From positions 1 through 61,652 of the forward strand of contig CAMEXM010000003.1 in assembly GCA_945947155.1 (NCBI GenBank): 61,652 bases of DNA, read 5' to 3'. The DNA comes from Polynucleobacter meluiroseus (lineage in GTDB: Bacteria > Pseudomonadota > Gammaproteobacteria > Burkholderiales > Burkholderiaceae). Every line of letters begins with the position of its first letter. Position 1 is the first letter of the stretch. Shown piece after piece: positions 25,195 through 34,591 of the stretch. Below the pieces are notes generated by a model. That model was not told the DNA's origin and made no database searches. It was given only the letters and a program-made list of their open reading frames with translations. The translations under genes were made by a program, and so were the position numbers.

Positions 25195-26614
25195 TGTCTA
25201 AGTTAAGAATACGCACCGTCGCTGTATCGCGTAATTGACGCAGCCAATCTTGATAGAGCTGCTCAAACTTACGTTCACGTATGGCAGCCCGTGCGAATTC
25301 GCGCTGCTTTTCTAATGTGAGCTGAGCCTCCCGGCGCTCAAGTACTTGAATTAAGTGCCAACCAAACTCGGTCTTCACTGGATTACTTACTTCCCCGATT
25401 TGCAATCGATTCATAGCGGATTCAAACTCGGGCACCAGTTGACCGGGTGACATCCAGCCCAGTACGCCGCCGTTGGCCGCAGAGCCATCCTCAGAATGCT
25501 TCTTTGCTAAATCCCCAAAATCAGCCGCCTTGGCACGAACTTGATCACGGTATCCAGACAAACGCCGCTCCGCATCGGCATCCGTTAGTCCGGCCCGATT
25601 ACGTAAGAGGATATGGCGCGCATTGGTTTCTGTGATCGTAATGTTTTTTGGTGTGGTGTCTACCACCGCATCGGGAATTGGGGCTTGGCTTGCTGCCATC
25701 ACTACTCGGCGATCTAAGACTTTAAGTACATGAAAACCGGCTGGGCTTTTTACAACCCCATTGGCCAGCTGTCCAGAACCAATGTTACGAACCGCCTCAA
25801 GAAAGAGCTGGGGTAATCGGTCTGGTGTGCGATAGCCTAAATTCTGGAATTTAATGCGGGGGTTTTCTTTTGCCGCCTTTGCGCCAAGCTGCAAGAAATC
25901 CACATCGCCGCGTGCTTCCCGTAACAAGGCTTCGGCTTGTTTACGCGCTTCCGCAATAGTGCCCGGTCCCGCATTCGTATCGACGGGAATAAAAATTTGG
26001 GCAACATCTAATTCCTCTTGGCCACCTGCTACCGACGCATTTGCTGCTGGGGCATTCATGGCCCGATTGCGATCGCTAATGTAATTATCGACTTCCGCAT
26101 CGGAGATTTTAATTTGCGAATCGACTTCACGCTCCCGAAAGCGCGTAACAATGACGTCCTCTCGCAGCATTTCACGATAGCGCTCAAAACTCGATCCCGA
26201 TTTCTTGATGGTTGCCCGAAATTCCGCCATACTTAACTTATTTCGGGCAGCAATGTCAGCAATGATTTTATCGAGCTCGGCATTGGTAACGCTGATGCCG
26301 TTTTGTTCAGCATCTTGCAATTGAATTTTTTCTACAATCAAGCGCTCTAATACTTGCTTGCGCAAGGTTTCTTTATCGGGCATCGCTGCACCGCCACCCT
26401 GTTTTGTAATTGTTGCCACGCGATCATCAATTTCTTTACGAGTGACGTAACCGGTATTGACTACAGCAGCGACACCATCAATATCCCGTATTTTGCTATC
26501 AGGCGCTTTTACAGGCGCCTTGGATTGGGCGTAACTTGGGGATGCCGCTGCAACACAGGCAAGCAAAAAAAGGGGGTAAATAAATTTAATGCTTCGGTTC
26601 ATGCAAGACGTCAT
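25181..26614 (-). CDS. surA: periplasmic chaperone/peptidyl-prolyl isomerase SurA
   Basis: This is a 477-residue periplasmic chaperone that escorts unfolded outer-membrane beta-barrel proteins, including LptD. It has a signal peptide ('FIYPLFLLACVAAASPSYAQ'), an N-terminal SurA_N helical region, and two parvulin domains. The first parvulin domain begins near 'QEELDVAQIFIPVDTNAGPG' and the second near 'ETNARHILLRNRAGLTDADA' with 'SEDGSAANGGVLGWMSPGQLVPEFE'. The start at 26614 overlaps the lptD stop by ATGA. A second ATG (26602) would shorten the signal peptide slightly and is also possible. The protein is somewhat longer than the E. coli version (428). Confidence 0.95.
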   Translation of the reverse strand: MTSCMNRSIKFIYPLFLLACVAAASPSYAQSKAPVKAPDSKIRDIDGVAAVVNTGYVTRKEIDDRVATITKQGGGAAMPDKETLRKQVLERLIVEKIQLQDAEQNGISVTNAELDKIIADIAARNKLSMAEFRATIKKSGSSFERYREMLREDVIVTRFREREVDSQIKISDAEVDNYISDRNRAMNAPAANASVAGGQEELDVAQIFIPVDTNAGPGTIAEARKQAEALLREARGDVDFLQLGAKAAKENPRIKFQNLGYRTPDRLPQLFLEAVRNIGSGQLANGVVKSPAGFHVLKVLDRRVVMAASQAPIPDAVVDTTPKNITITETNARHILLRNRAGLTDADAERRLSGYRDQVRAKAADFGDLAKKHSEDGSAANGGVLGWMSPGQLVPEFESAMNRLQIGEVSNPVKTEFGWHLIQVLERREAQLTLEKQREFARAAIRERKFEQLYQDWLRQLRDTATVRILNLDNVTR

Positions 26615-29088
26615 TGGTAGTTCTCATAAATTGAGGGCGGCAATGTTCTGGTAGTTGGCATGTATCCTGGAACATTTAACCTCATGATATCAACTGGATT
26701 GCTGCCGGCGGCACCAAATCCCCTAAATTCAATTTGAAAAAGTACCTGGGTTGTAGTGATTTGGGTGGTATTACGAACCTGAGAATAAGCAAATCGTCCG
26801 GTCCAGCAGTCTTCTTTGTATTCCAAAGCCGCCAGTAAATTAAGGGTATTCATGGTGAGGGCGTCGTATCCCCAGCGACCTAACGTGGAAATTTTGCGGG
26901 TTATTGGCCACTGCCCAGAAATATTGTATTGATCGGTGGTGGTGACACCTGGCGTTCCTGCTAAATTATTTTCAGGCGAAGCTAGTACGGGCGGACTCCA
27001 AACATTACGATAGCCAAAATTAAGGCTTCTGCCCATGGTGGGTCTCCAGCTACCCCCAACCGTGGTCTGAACAAGGCGATTGAGCTGAGTGTTGTACTGG
27101 CCGAATACATCCACATTAAAGTTTCCCATCAGTCGAACCGAGCCAGCGCCCAAGGTATCAGAGTATGTGGTGGGATTTTGTATCGTGTTCGTCAAACCTA
27201 CCCGCTGCCCACTGAAATCCTGGCGCTGCGCTAAGGTCACATTAGCTCGCTCTGCCCCAGTTCCAGCTTCAATCATACGGCTGGTCACGCCCATGGTTAG
27301 CTTATTGTTATCGGCTATACGGTCATTACCCACAAAGGTATTTTCACTGAAGATTTGGGTGATACCAAAACCGGCATTGGCAGTATCAAACAAGGGGGTA
27401 GACGATTGGTCTTGAAATGGGGTGTAGACGTAAAACGCGCGGGGCTCCATCGTCACTAGCATGTCCCGACCAAAAAAGCCTTTGAGCTCAGCGGCTTCGC
27501 GTTCAAATGCCAAACCCGAATCCAAACTTAAGGTGGGTATGGTAAAGCCCTGTGCCGGCGCATAACCAGGTACAAAAGCAGTGGCATTGTAATTATTCGA
27601 CTGCACACTCAGCTTAGGCTTGATGTAGTAACCGGGGGCTATGGTTGGCATACCAACTGCTGCCTTGACTACCGTTCGGTCGGCTTGACTAAAAACACCC
27701 GGTGCAGTAGCCGCTAAATTGCCGCCAATGTTATAAGCAAAACGGGTGAAATCACTCGAGAAACTCACCTGCGGGCCCGTGGGCAAACTAACAAATTGCT
27801 GACTTCGATCGGAATTCAGTAAGGCGTTTTGACTGTTGTATGCCGCAACAACTTGTGGCAATACGTTATACGGCGATTGCACTGTGACCGTAGGATCAGG
27901 CTGCAAGGTCTGGAAGGTCATTGCCCTTGCCGAAACATTCCAGCCATTTACTAAGGATGTAGTTCCCACCTCTTGTCTAAATTGATTGGTGATACCACCA
28001 GCCAAGCCCCTTGAAAAATCGATTGGGTATAAATTATCCGAGACCCGCGCAATATTTGCATACCCATTCCAATTAGGCGCAATGCTTTGGCGCTGCTGCC
28101 AATCGTACTTCCAACGATCGCGCCCGAGTATTTTGTCGTAAGGCAAAAATTCCGCCGCTACGGTACCGGAATATTTTGGATCAATGTAGCGATATGAGCC
28201 GCCCAATTGGGTGCCACGAAACGACATATAACGCGGCATTATTAACAGATCGCGATTGGGCGCAATATTAAAATAATAAGGCTGAGTTACATCAAAGCCA
28301 TTATTCGATCCATAGCCCGCGATCGGCGCAAGCAAACCCGAGCGCCGCTGATTGGAGACTGGCAAACTAAAGTAAGGTGTATATGCAATCGGTACATCAA
28401 AGAATCGCATCACCCCATTGGTACCCGTCATCTCTTTTTGTTCGTTATCAACTTCCATGCGGTCTGCTGTGAAATACCAATCCAAGTTATCGGGCGAACA
28501 GGTCGAATACGTTCCCTTATCAAACACAAAAACATCGGATGATTGAATCGTTAATTTTTTCGCTTTACCACTCGAGCGGTTGTCACGCATTTCGTAGCTC
28601 GGCTCTTGCATCTCCCCTTGCCGGGCATCGACTTTGAAGCTAGCCTTAGGGCCCCGAAAGGTGGAGTTGCCTTTAATCATCTCAACATTACCGATTAAAT
28701 CGGCAACATCTGTATCGGGGTGATACATAATTTCATCGGCCTTGATAACGGTATCGTTTCGTCGAATTTGAGCCCGGCCCTTTAATTTCATTTCACGATC
28801 AACAATGCCTTGAATCGAATCACTAAAGGTGAACGTTAACGCTTGGTTATCCGAAATGGGTTTTCCAACTCGCAATTGATCGTCCAACTTTAAAACACTG
28901 ACATTACCGCGGTCGGGAATCAAGACAAAATTGGCGTTATTGCGCGGTGAGGATGGGAGGCTTGAGGCCGGCGCCTGAGCGAATGCTGTCGTTGAAAAAT
29001 ACAGCCAAAAACACCCCATCGTTAGTCGTAAAAATGGGGTAAAAATAAGGGGGGCGCAAAGGCCAGCGCGACGGCGATAATGGCTCAT
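26611..29088 (-). CDS. lptD: LPS-assembly protein LptD
   Basis: This is a ~825-residue outer-membrane beta-barrel that inserts lipopolysaccharide into the outer leaflet with LptE. It has a signal peptide ending near 'WLYFSTTAFAQ', an LptA-like jellyroll N-terminal domain ('KADEIMYHPDTDVADLIGNVEMIKGN') and the OstA C-terminal barrel ('YTPYFSLPVSNQRRSGLLAP'). The mature chain has only two cysteines, in 'TYSTCSPDNLDW' and 'EYKEDCWTGRFAY'. These match the positions of one inter-domain disulfide in the four-cysteine E. coli protein. The ORF track starts at 29127, but that extension overlaps the divergent amgK and has no merit. I start at ATG 29088 just before the signal peptide. Confidence 0.95.
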   Translation of the reverse strand: MSHYRRRAGLCAPLIFTPFLRLTMGCFWLYFSTTAFAQAPASSLPSSPRNNANFVLIPDRGNVSVLKLDDQLRVGKPISDNQALTFTFSDSIQGIVDREMKLKGRAQIRRNDTVIKADEIMYHPDTDVADLIGNVEMIKGNSTFRGPKASFKVDARQGEMQEPSYEMRDNRSSGKAKKLTIQSSDVFVFDKGTYSTCSPDNLDWYFTADRMEVDNEQKEMTGTNGVMRFFDVPIAYTPYFSLPVSNQRRSGLLAPIAGYGSNNGFDVTQPYYFNIAPNRDLLIMPRYMSFRGTQLGGSYRYIDPKYSGTVAAEFLPYDKILGRDRWKYDWQQRQSIAPNWNGYANIARVSDNLYPIDFSRGLAGGITNQFRQEVGTTSLVNGWNVSARAMTFQTLQPDPTVTVQSPYNVLPQVVAAYNSQNALLNSDRSQQFVSLPTGPQVSFSSDFTRFAYNIGGNLAATAPGVFSQADRTVVKAAVGMPTIAPGYYIKPKLSVQSNNYNATAFVPGYAPAQGFTIPTLSLDSGLAFEREAAELKGFFGRDMLVTMEPRAFYVYTPFQDQSSTPLFDTANAGFGITQIFSENTFVGNDRIADNNKLTMGVTSRMIEAGTGAERANVTLAQRQDFSGQRVGLTNTIQNPTTYSDTLGAGSVRLMGNFNVDVFGQYNTQLNRLVQTTVGGSWRPTMGRSLNFGYRNVWSPPVLASPENNLAGTPGVTTTDQYNISGQWPITRKISTLGRWGYDALTMNTLNLLAALEYKEDCWTGRFAYSQVRNTTQITTTQVLFQIEFRGFGAAGSNPVDIMRLNVPGYMPTTRTLPPSIYENYQ

Positions 29089-29104
29089 AAATGCAGACCC
29101 ACTT

Positions 29105-29110
29105 ATTATA
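29105..29110 (-). promoter_or_regulatory. possible -10 box of lptD operon
   Basis: On the minus strand TATAAT (perfect consensus) lies 17-22 bases before the lptD start codon, within the 31-base gap to amgK. The -35 region would fall inside amgK and is a poor match. This is a low-confidence call. Confidence 0.35.
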
Positions 29111-29119
29111 CGAATCGAT

Positions 29120-30127
29120 ATGCCCATTAACCGCCTAGATACCCTTTGCCACTGGCTACAAGGCCTGCCTCCCAGCTGGAAGCTTGACCTGTCATCGCTT
29201 GTGCCCGCATCCGCCGATGCCAGCTTTCGGCGCTATTTTCGGCTCCATAGCCAAAATGCCTTGTATCCCACCCTCATTGTGATGGATGCGCCCCCGCAAT
29301 CGGAGCCGGTTGAGCCCTTTATTGCGATCGCCGAATTACTGCAGCATGCAGGACTGCATGTACCCCATGTTCTAGAAAAAAATACAGCCGATGGGTTTTT
29401 GCTGCTAAGCGATTTGGGGTCCACCACCTACCTGACAGCACTCACCAATTCCAAAGCAGATGCGCTGTATAGCGATGCAATCGATGCGCTAGTGGCAATG
29501 CAATTAGCAAGCCAGCCTGGCGTATTAGCGGATTATTCAGAAGCGTTATTGCAACGCGAATTAGATCTATTGCCCGAGTGGTATTTAAAAAAGCATTTGC
29601 AATTTGAACTTACTGCAGATGAAGAAAAATACATGCGCAATGCATTTGGTTTGATCCTAAAAAATAATCTTGCCCAGCCACAGGTTTATGTCCACCGGGA
29701 TTTTCATTCGCGTAACCTGATGTGCACTGAAACAAAAAATCCGGGAATCTTGGATTTTCAGGATGCGGTATATGGACCGATTACTTACGATGCTGCATCC
29801 CTGTGGCGCGATGCTTACATAGAGTGGTCTGAAGAACAGGTGATTGACTGGGTTGCGCGCTATTGGGAGTTAGGTCGTAAAAAAGGTTTGCCAGTGCACG
29901 CTGATTTTGGCGAGTTCTACCGTGACTTTGAGTGGATGGGTTTGCAACGCCACATCAAGGTATTAGGAATTTTTGCGCGCCTGTATCACCGCGATGGCAA
30001 AGATGGTTATCTCAAGGATATTCCACTGGTATTGAAATACACTCTTGCTACTGCTAATCGTTACATTGAATTAAAACCACTGGCCAGAATATTAGAGCGT
30101 GCTAATGGCATCAGCTCGATAAAGTAA
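29120..30127 (+). CDS. amgK: N-acetylmuramate/N-acetylglucosamine anomeric kinase (AmgK type)
   Basis: This is a 335-residue cytosolic kinase of the aminoglycoside phosphotransferase fold. AmgK phosphorylates MurNAc at C1 to MurNAc-alpha-1-phosphate in peptidoglycan recycling. The catalytic loop 'VYVHRDFHSRNLMC' (HxDxxxxN), the metal motif 'GILDFQDAVYGPITYDAASLWRDAYIEW' (DFQDA) and the N-terminal 'SADASFRRYFRL' match the family. Its gene is followed directly by murU, sharing a base (TAATG). Together they convert free MurNAc to UDP-MurNAc and bypass de novo synthesis. It is divergent from lptD with a 31-base gap, so promoters must overlap the coding starts. Confidence 0.93.
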   Translation: MPINRLDTLCHWLQGLPPSWKLDLSSLVPASADASFRRYFRLHSQNALYPTLIVMDAPPQSEPVEPFIAIAELLQHAGLHVPHVLEKNTADGFLLLSDLGSTTYLTALTNSKADALYSDAIDALVAMQLASQPGVLADYSEALLQRELDLLPEWYLKKHLQFELTADEEKYMRNAFGLILKNNLAQPQVYVHRDFHSRNLMCTETKNPGILDFQDAVYGPITYDAASLWRDAYIEWSEEQVIDWVARYWELGRKKGLPVHADFGEFYRDFEWMGLQRHIKVLGIFARLYHRDGKDGYLKDIPLVLKYTLATANRYIELKPLARILERANGISSIK

Positions 30128-30876
30128 TGCAGCCTATTTACAAATCACCCACACCAAATCCATTGCCTTGTTTTTTGTTGGCCGCAGGGCGTGGGGAACG
30201 CATGCGCCCGCTGACGGATACCACACCAAAGCCGCTCCTGCAGATTCAGGGCAAGTCATTATTGCAATGGCACATTGAAGCATTGGTAGCCGCAAACATT
30301 AATCGGGCCGTCATTAACCATGCGTGGCTCGGCGAGCAAATCGAGTTGGCTTTGGGTGATGGCGCAAAGTGGGGAATGCAAATCCAGTACTCACCGGAGG
30401 AAACTGCACTTGAGACCGCCGGGGGCATCCGTCAGGCACTGCCGTTAATCAATCCCGAGCCCTACTTTTTGGTGATCAATGGCGATGTGTTTTGTCCTGG
30501 CTTCCCCATTGCTGCATTCACAAGCCGCTTTCAAGCGCATCTTAATAGTGGGACTAAGCCGCTTGCCTATTTAGCGCTGGTGCCCAACCCCCCACAGCAC
30601 CCGGAGGGCGATTTTTACCTGCAAGGGGATCGTGTCAGCGACAAGCCAATCACCCCCCAGTTGCAGGAAACAAAACTGACCTTTTCTGGCATTGGCATTT
30701 ATCACCAATCCCTGTTTAAAGACCTACAGCCGGGTAAGGCTGCAAAATTAGCCCCTTTGCTTCGCTCAGCTATGGCCGAAAATCACGTCTTCGGTGAAAA
30801 ATATACCGGTCCATGGCACGATGTAGGAACGCCACAGCGTTTACACGAGTTAAATCAATCTTATGACCTCAATTAA
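30127..30876 (+). CDS. murU: N-acetylmuramate alpha-1-phosphate uridylyltransferase (MurU)
   Basis: This is a 249-residue nucleotidyltransferase. It couples UTP to MurNAc-alpha-1-phosphate to give UDP-MurNAc, the step after AmgK. The N-terminal pyrophosphorylase loop 'LAAGRGERMRPLTDTTPKPLL' and 'LLQWHIEALVAANINRAVINHAWLGEQIE' are typical, with 'VINGDVFCPGFP' for metal binding and 'WHDVGTPQRLHELN' near the end. Glucose-1-phosphate thymidylyltransferase relatives are similar, but linkage to amgK makes MurU the best call. It overlaps pepP by 14 bases at its 3' end. Confidence 0.93.
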   Translation: MQPIYKSPTPNPLPCFLLAAGRGERMRPLTDTTPKPLLQIQGKSLLQWHIEALVAANINRAVINHAWLGEQIELALGDGAKWGMQIQYSPEETALETAGGIRQALPLINPEPYFLVINGDVFCPGFPIAAFTSRFQAHLNSGTKPLAYLALVPNPPQHPEGDFYLQGDRVSDKPITPQLQETKLTFSGIGIYHQSLFKDLQPGKAAKLAPLLRSAMAENHVFGEKYTGPWHDVGTPQRLHELNQSYDLN

Positions 30877-32233
30877 CCCCCCCGTTTTTCAGACGGAATT
30901 CTACCGCCAACGTCGCGCCCAGCTGGCTGGACGCATTCGTGAACAGTCTGGTGGTGGAGTCGCCATCCTCTCCACAGCACCAGAGCAACTGCGCAATCGC
31001 GATAGTGAATTCCCCTATCGGCATGACAGTGATTTCTTTTACCTGACTGGATTTGATGAGCCGGGTGCCACCCTGGTTTTGCAAGTTGACCGTAATACCG
31101 TTGTAGCGCACCTCTTTTGCCGCCCTAAAGATGCTGAACGTGAAATCTGGGATGGCTTGCGTTTAGGGCCAGAAGCCGCTCCAGATTATCTGGGGATAGA
31201 CCGTGCTTACCCCAATATTGAATTAGATCAGGAGTTACCCAAGCTGCTGGCCGATCAAATGACGCTGTACATTCGCTTAGCCAGCAGTGCTGAAACCGAT
31301 CGCCGCATACGCCATTGGATTGATCGCGTTCGCGGCCAAGCGCGCGCTGGAGTTAGTGCCCCATCGGAGTTTCGTGACATTGAAGCACTCGTTCATGAGA
31401 TGCGTCTCTTTAAAGATCCAAGCGAAATTGAAACCATGCGGCGTGCCGCAGCGATTTCTGCAGAAGCGCATTTGCGTGCGATGCGCACCTGCCGACCCGG
31501 CCAACGCGAATACCAAATTGAGGCTGAGTTATTGCACGCGTTTCGTCACAGCGGCGCACAAAGTGTGGCCTATAACAGCATCGTTGCTGCTGGCGCCAAT
31601 GCCTGCATCTTGCATTACCGTGCCAGCGCTGCCGAACTGCAATCCGGGGATTTATGCTTAATTGATGCTGGCTGTGAACTCGATGGCTATGCCTCTGATA
31701 TAACGCGCACTTTTCCAATTAATGGGCGCTACTCAGCGGCTCAGCGGGCACTGTATGACATCACCTTAGCTGCACAAGAAGCAGCCGTTGATGCCACCAA
31801 ACCTGGCAATACCTTTATGCAGCCCCACGATGCTGCGGTACGCGTCTTAACGCAGGGCATGTTGGATGAAAAACTCCTTTCATTGCATCAATTGGGCTCC
31901 GTCAACAATGCCATCGAAACGGGGGCTTACCGCCGTTTCTACATGCACCGGACAAGCCATTGGCTGGGTATGGACGTACACGATGTCGGATCCTATCGCG
32001 AAGCAAGTACCAGCAATACCCCTGAAAAGCCTTGGCGTATTCTTCAGGAAAATATGCTGTTAACCATCGAGCCCGGCTTGTATGTTCGCCCCGCAGACGA
32101 TGTGCCAGAGGCATTTTGGAATATCGGCATTCGGATTGAAGACGATGCCCTAGTAACCAAAAATGGATGCGACTTGATTTCCAGAGGCGTCCCCGTCAAG
32201 GCCACTGAAATCGAAGCAGTGATGCGCGGCTAA
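30863..32233 (+). CDS. pepP: Xaa-Pro aminopeptidase P
   Basis: This is a 456-residue dinuclear manganese peptidase of family M24B. It cleaves the N-terminal residue preceding proline. An N-terminal AMP_N domain ('FYRQRRAQLAGRI', 'YRHDSDFFYLTGFDEPGA') precedes the pita-bread catalytic domain. Metal ligands are visible in 'LCLIDAGCELDGYASDITRTFP' (Asp), 'FYMHRTSHWLGMDVHDVGSY' (His), 'MLLTIEPGLYV' (Glu) and 'NIGIRIEDDALV' (Glu). The start overlaps murU by 14 bases. It precedes the ubiH-like gene by two bases, an order (pepP-ubiH) seen in E. coli as well. Confidence 0.95.
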   Translation: MTSINPPVFQTEFYRQRRAQLAGRIREQSGGGVAILSTAPEQLRNRDSEFPYRHDSDFFYLTGFDEPGATLVLQVDRNTVVAHLFCRPKDAEREIWDGLRLGPEAAPDYLGIDRAYPNIELDQELPKLLADQMTLYIRLASSAETDRRIRHWIDRVRGQARAGVSAPSEFRDIEALVHEMRLFKDPSEIETMRRAAAISAEAHLRAMRTCRPGQREYQIEAELLHAFRHSGAQSVAYNSIVAAGANACILHYRASAAELQSGDLCLIDAGCELDGYASDITRTFPINGRYSAAQRALYDITLAAQEAAVDATKPGNTFMQPHDAAVRVLTQGMLDEKLLSLHQLGSVNNAIETGAYRRFYMHRTSHWLGMDVHDVGSYREASTSNTPEKPWRILQENMLLTIEPGLYVRPADDVPEAFWNIGIRIEDDALVTKNGCDLISRGVPVKATEIEAVMRG

Positions 32234-32235
32234 GC

Positions 32236-33402
32236 ATGTCTTTATCGAATACCTCTGTAGATGTACAAATCATCGGTGGTGGCCCCGTGGGTTTGGCATG
32301 CGCCGCATGGTGCTTGCAAAAATTTCCAGAGCTCTCGCTCCATCTAGTTGATCGCAATCCACAAAACGATAGTGACATTGTTGCCAGCGATACCCGGGGC
32401 ATTGCCCTATCCCACGGCAGCAAGTTACTGCTGGATACGATTCAGGCATGGCCCACTGATTCGTGCGCAATCCATTCGGTGCACGTATCGCATGTCGGTC
32501 AGTTTGGTCGCGCACGGATGACCCGCGATGAATTGGATCAAGAGGCTCTCGGCCATATTGTGCGTTACCGCGGCATTCACCTTGCCCTCAGAGAGTCCCT
32601 ACGTCAATTGAAAAAAAGTGCGCCCCACTTTGTTTGGCAACATACCAGCCTCGATGGAGATCAGGATCATTCCACTGCCCGCTGTATTGTGCATGCCGAA
32701 GGTGGCCTCTTTACCCAGCAAAACTGGGTCGAGTCGGGTCGCGACTACCAGCAATCGGCCTTGGTTGGTCTGGTTGAAGTTGAACATGCTCAGCCTCACC
32801 ATGCATGGGAGCGCTTTACTAGTGAAGGTCCATTGGCCTTACTGCCTAGCCATCACGGCAATAATGTACTCAATATGGTGTGGTGCAGCTCACCAGCCAC
32901 CGCAGAAAGACTGAATGGAATTTCAGACGCCGACTTTTTACACGAAATCCAATCGACCTTTGGTTCGCGCGTAGGCCAATTTAAATCGATTCGTGATCGC
33001 CGACTCTACCCATTGGGCCTGAACTACCGCAAAGACATCGTGCAAGGCAATGAAGTGTGGATTGGTAATGCAGCGCAAGCTCTCCACCCCGTTGCTGGTC
33101 AAGGCTTAAATCTCGGCTTGCGTGATGCCTACCTCTTAGCAGAACAACTCAGCGGTTTGTTTTCAAAGCAATCGCACTCTACTAAATCACGTAACGCGAT
33201 TGATAATGCATTGCATGAATACAGCATCAGCAGGCATGCCGATCGAAAAGCAACGATTGGTATTACTGATTTTTTAGCGCGCGTATTTACCTCGCCGCTC
33301 ACCCCGGTGATCGCAGCCCGTGGTACGGCACTGTCACTGTTGCAGTGGTTACCGCCCCTGAAAACGGGACTGGCGCGCCAAATGATGTTTGGTCGTCGAT
33401 AG
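32236..33402 (+). CDS. ubiH: UbiH/UbiF-family FAD-dependent hydroxylase (ubiquinone biosynthesis)
   Basis: This is a 388-residue flavin monooxygenase of the UbiH/Coq6 family. It hydroxylates the aromatic ring of the ubiquinone precursor. It has an N-terminal Rossmann signature 'VQIIGGGPVGLACAAWCLQK', an internal 'VRYRGIHLALRESL', and the FAD-binding 'AAQALHPVAGQGLNLGLRDAYLLAEQL'. Its ring position (C5, C6 or C1) is not deducible, so ubiH is a family-level symbol. It is preceded by pepP by two bases. The window also contains ubiB, ubiJ and ubiE, but far away at 52-56 kb. Length and motifs are complete. Confidence 0.9.
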   Translation: MSLSNTSVDVQIIGGGPVGLACAAWCLQKFPELSLHLVDRNPQNDSDIVASDTRGIALSHGSKLLLDTIQAWPTDSCAIHSVHVSHVGQFGRARMTRDELDQEALGHIVRYRGIHLALRESLRQLKKSAPHFVWQHTSLDGDQDHSTARCIVHAEGGLFTQQNWVESGRDYQQSALVGLVEVEHAQPHHAWERFTSEGPLALLPSHHGNNVLNMVWCSSPATAERLNGISDADFLHEIQSTFGSRVGQFKSIRDRRLYPLGLNYRKDIVQGNEVWIGNAAQALHPVAGQGLNLGLRDAYLLAEQLSGLFSKQSHSTKSRNAIDNALHEYSISRHADRKATIGITDFLARVFTSPLTPVIAARGTALSLLQWLPPLKTGLARQMMFGRR

Positions 33403-33482
33403 ATAACATCCCTCTTTTTTTAAGCGCGTCCTAGTCAACTACTTTTTGCTTAAAAATTAGGCAGACTAGACTTCGCCTACGC

Positions 33483-33488
33483 TACAAT
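33483..33488 (+). promoter_or_regulatory. possible -10 box for dusB-fis
   Basis: TACAAT (5/6 consensus) stands 69 bases before the chosen dusB start in the 155-base gap after ubiH. The -35 region at 17 bp ('GGCAGA') is a poor match, as is often seen in growth-regulated promoters. Weak evidence. Confidence 0.35.
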
Positions 33489-33557
33489 GGAGTGCTTATT
33501 TATTGCAATATTCGCACGCACACCCCCATTGATGTTTCCATTGACGCCACGGCATTT

Positions 33558-34574
33558 ATGAAAATCGGCCCGCACCAATTAGCCAATCGACTCTTCGTAG
33601 CCCCCATGGCTGGCGTGACCGATCGTCCATTTCGGCAGCTCTGCAAAAAACTAGGGGCAGGTTATGCAGTCTCTGAAATGGTCGCCTCCAACGCCCTGCT
33701 GTGGAATAGTGAAAAAACCCAGCGCCGCTCTAATCATCAAGGCGAATTCAAACCCATTGCAGTTCAAATTGCGGGCGCCGATCCGGCCATGATGGCTGCC
33801 GCCGCCAGGATCAATGTTGATCATGGTGCGCAAATCATTGACATCAATATGGGCTGCCCTGCCAAGAAAGTATGTAATGTAGCGGCAGGTTCTGCCTTAT
33901 TGCGCGATGAGCCCTTAGTGCAACAGATCTTGGAAGCCGTGGTGAATGCTGTTGGCACCGGGCCAGATGCGGTACCGGTGACATTAAAAATACGCACCGG
34001 CTGGGACCGGGAGCATAAAAATGCGTTAGCGATTGCGAGCCTTGCAGAGCAATCGGGTATTAGCATGCTAACGGTGCATGGCCGCACCCGTGCTGATCTG
34101 TATCACGGCGAAGCCGAATATGAAACCATCACTGCCGTAAAGTCTGCAGTACGCATTCCGGTAGTAGCCAATGGCGATATTCATTCGCCTGAAAAAGCGG
34201 CATTTGTTTTAGAGCAGACCGGTGCGGATGCCATCATGATTGGCCGCGCTGCTCAAGGTCGTCCTTGGATATTTCGGGAAATTGATTATTACCTGAAAAC
34301 CGGTAAAAAATTAGATGTTCCGGAAGTGGCTGAAATTCAGACCATCATGAATGCCCACTTAATTGACCACTACGCCTTTTATGGCGAATACATCGGGCTA
34401 CGAACCGCCCGCAAGCATATTGGCTGGTATTGCAAAGGCTTACGTGACTCGCATGCCTTTCGCCAGCGCATGAATACCGCAGATGACTGCAAAACCCAAT
34501 TGCAAATGGTGAATGATTTTTTTGATGAAATGAAATCCCATTCGGATCGCCTGTTGTTTTTAGAAGCTGCTTAA
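33558..34574 (+). CDS. dusB: tRNA-dihydrouridine synthase B
   Basis: This is a ~338-residue flavoenzyme that reduces specific uridines to dihydrouridine in tRNA (position 17 in E. coli). The TIM-barrel core shows 'VAPMAGVTDRPFRQLCKKLGA', 'DINMGCPAKKVCNVAAGSALL' with the catalytic Cys, 'VTLKIRTGWD', 'LTVHGRTR' and 'VVANGDIHSPEKA' plus 'ADAIMIGRAAQGRPW'. The ORF track begins with GTG at 33492, giving 22 extra residues without family resemblance. I prefer ATG 33558 ('MKIGPHQLANRLFVAPM'). It precedes fis by 17 bases, the same dusB-fis operon as in enterobacteria. Confidence 0.94.
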   Translation: MKIGPHQLANRLFVAPMAGVTDRPFRQLCKKLGAGYAVSEMVASNALLWNSEKTQRRSNHQGEFKPIAVQIAGADPAMMAAAARINVDHGAQIIDINMGCPAKKVCNVAAGSALLRDEPLVQQILEAVVNAVGTGPDAVPVTLKIRTGWDREHKNALAIASLAEQSGISMLTVHGRTRADLYHGEAEYETITAVKSAVRIPVVANGDIHSPEKAAFVLEQTGADAIMIGRAAQGRPWIFREIDYYLKTGKKLDVPEVAEIQTIMNAHLIDHYAFYGEYIGLRTARKHIGWYCKGLRDSHAFRQRMNTADDCKTQLQMVNDFFDEMKSHSDRLLFLEAA

Positions 34575-34591
34575 ATAGACTGAGTTACACG

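Noticed and set aside
29089-29127. N-terminal extension of LptD in the ORF track
   Set aside because: It precedes the signal peptide with polar sequence, overlaps the amgK start and lies at the likely promoter.
33492-33557. GTG-started 22-residue extension of DusB
   Set aside because: It has no match to the family N-terminus, and the ATG at 33558 begins the conserved core.
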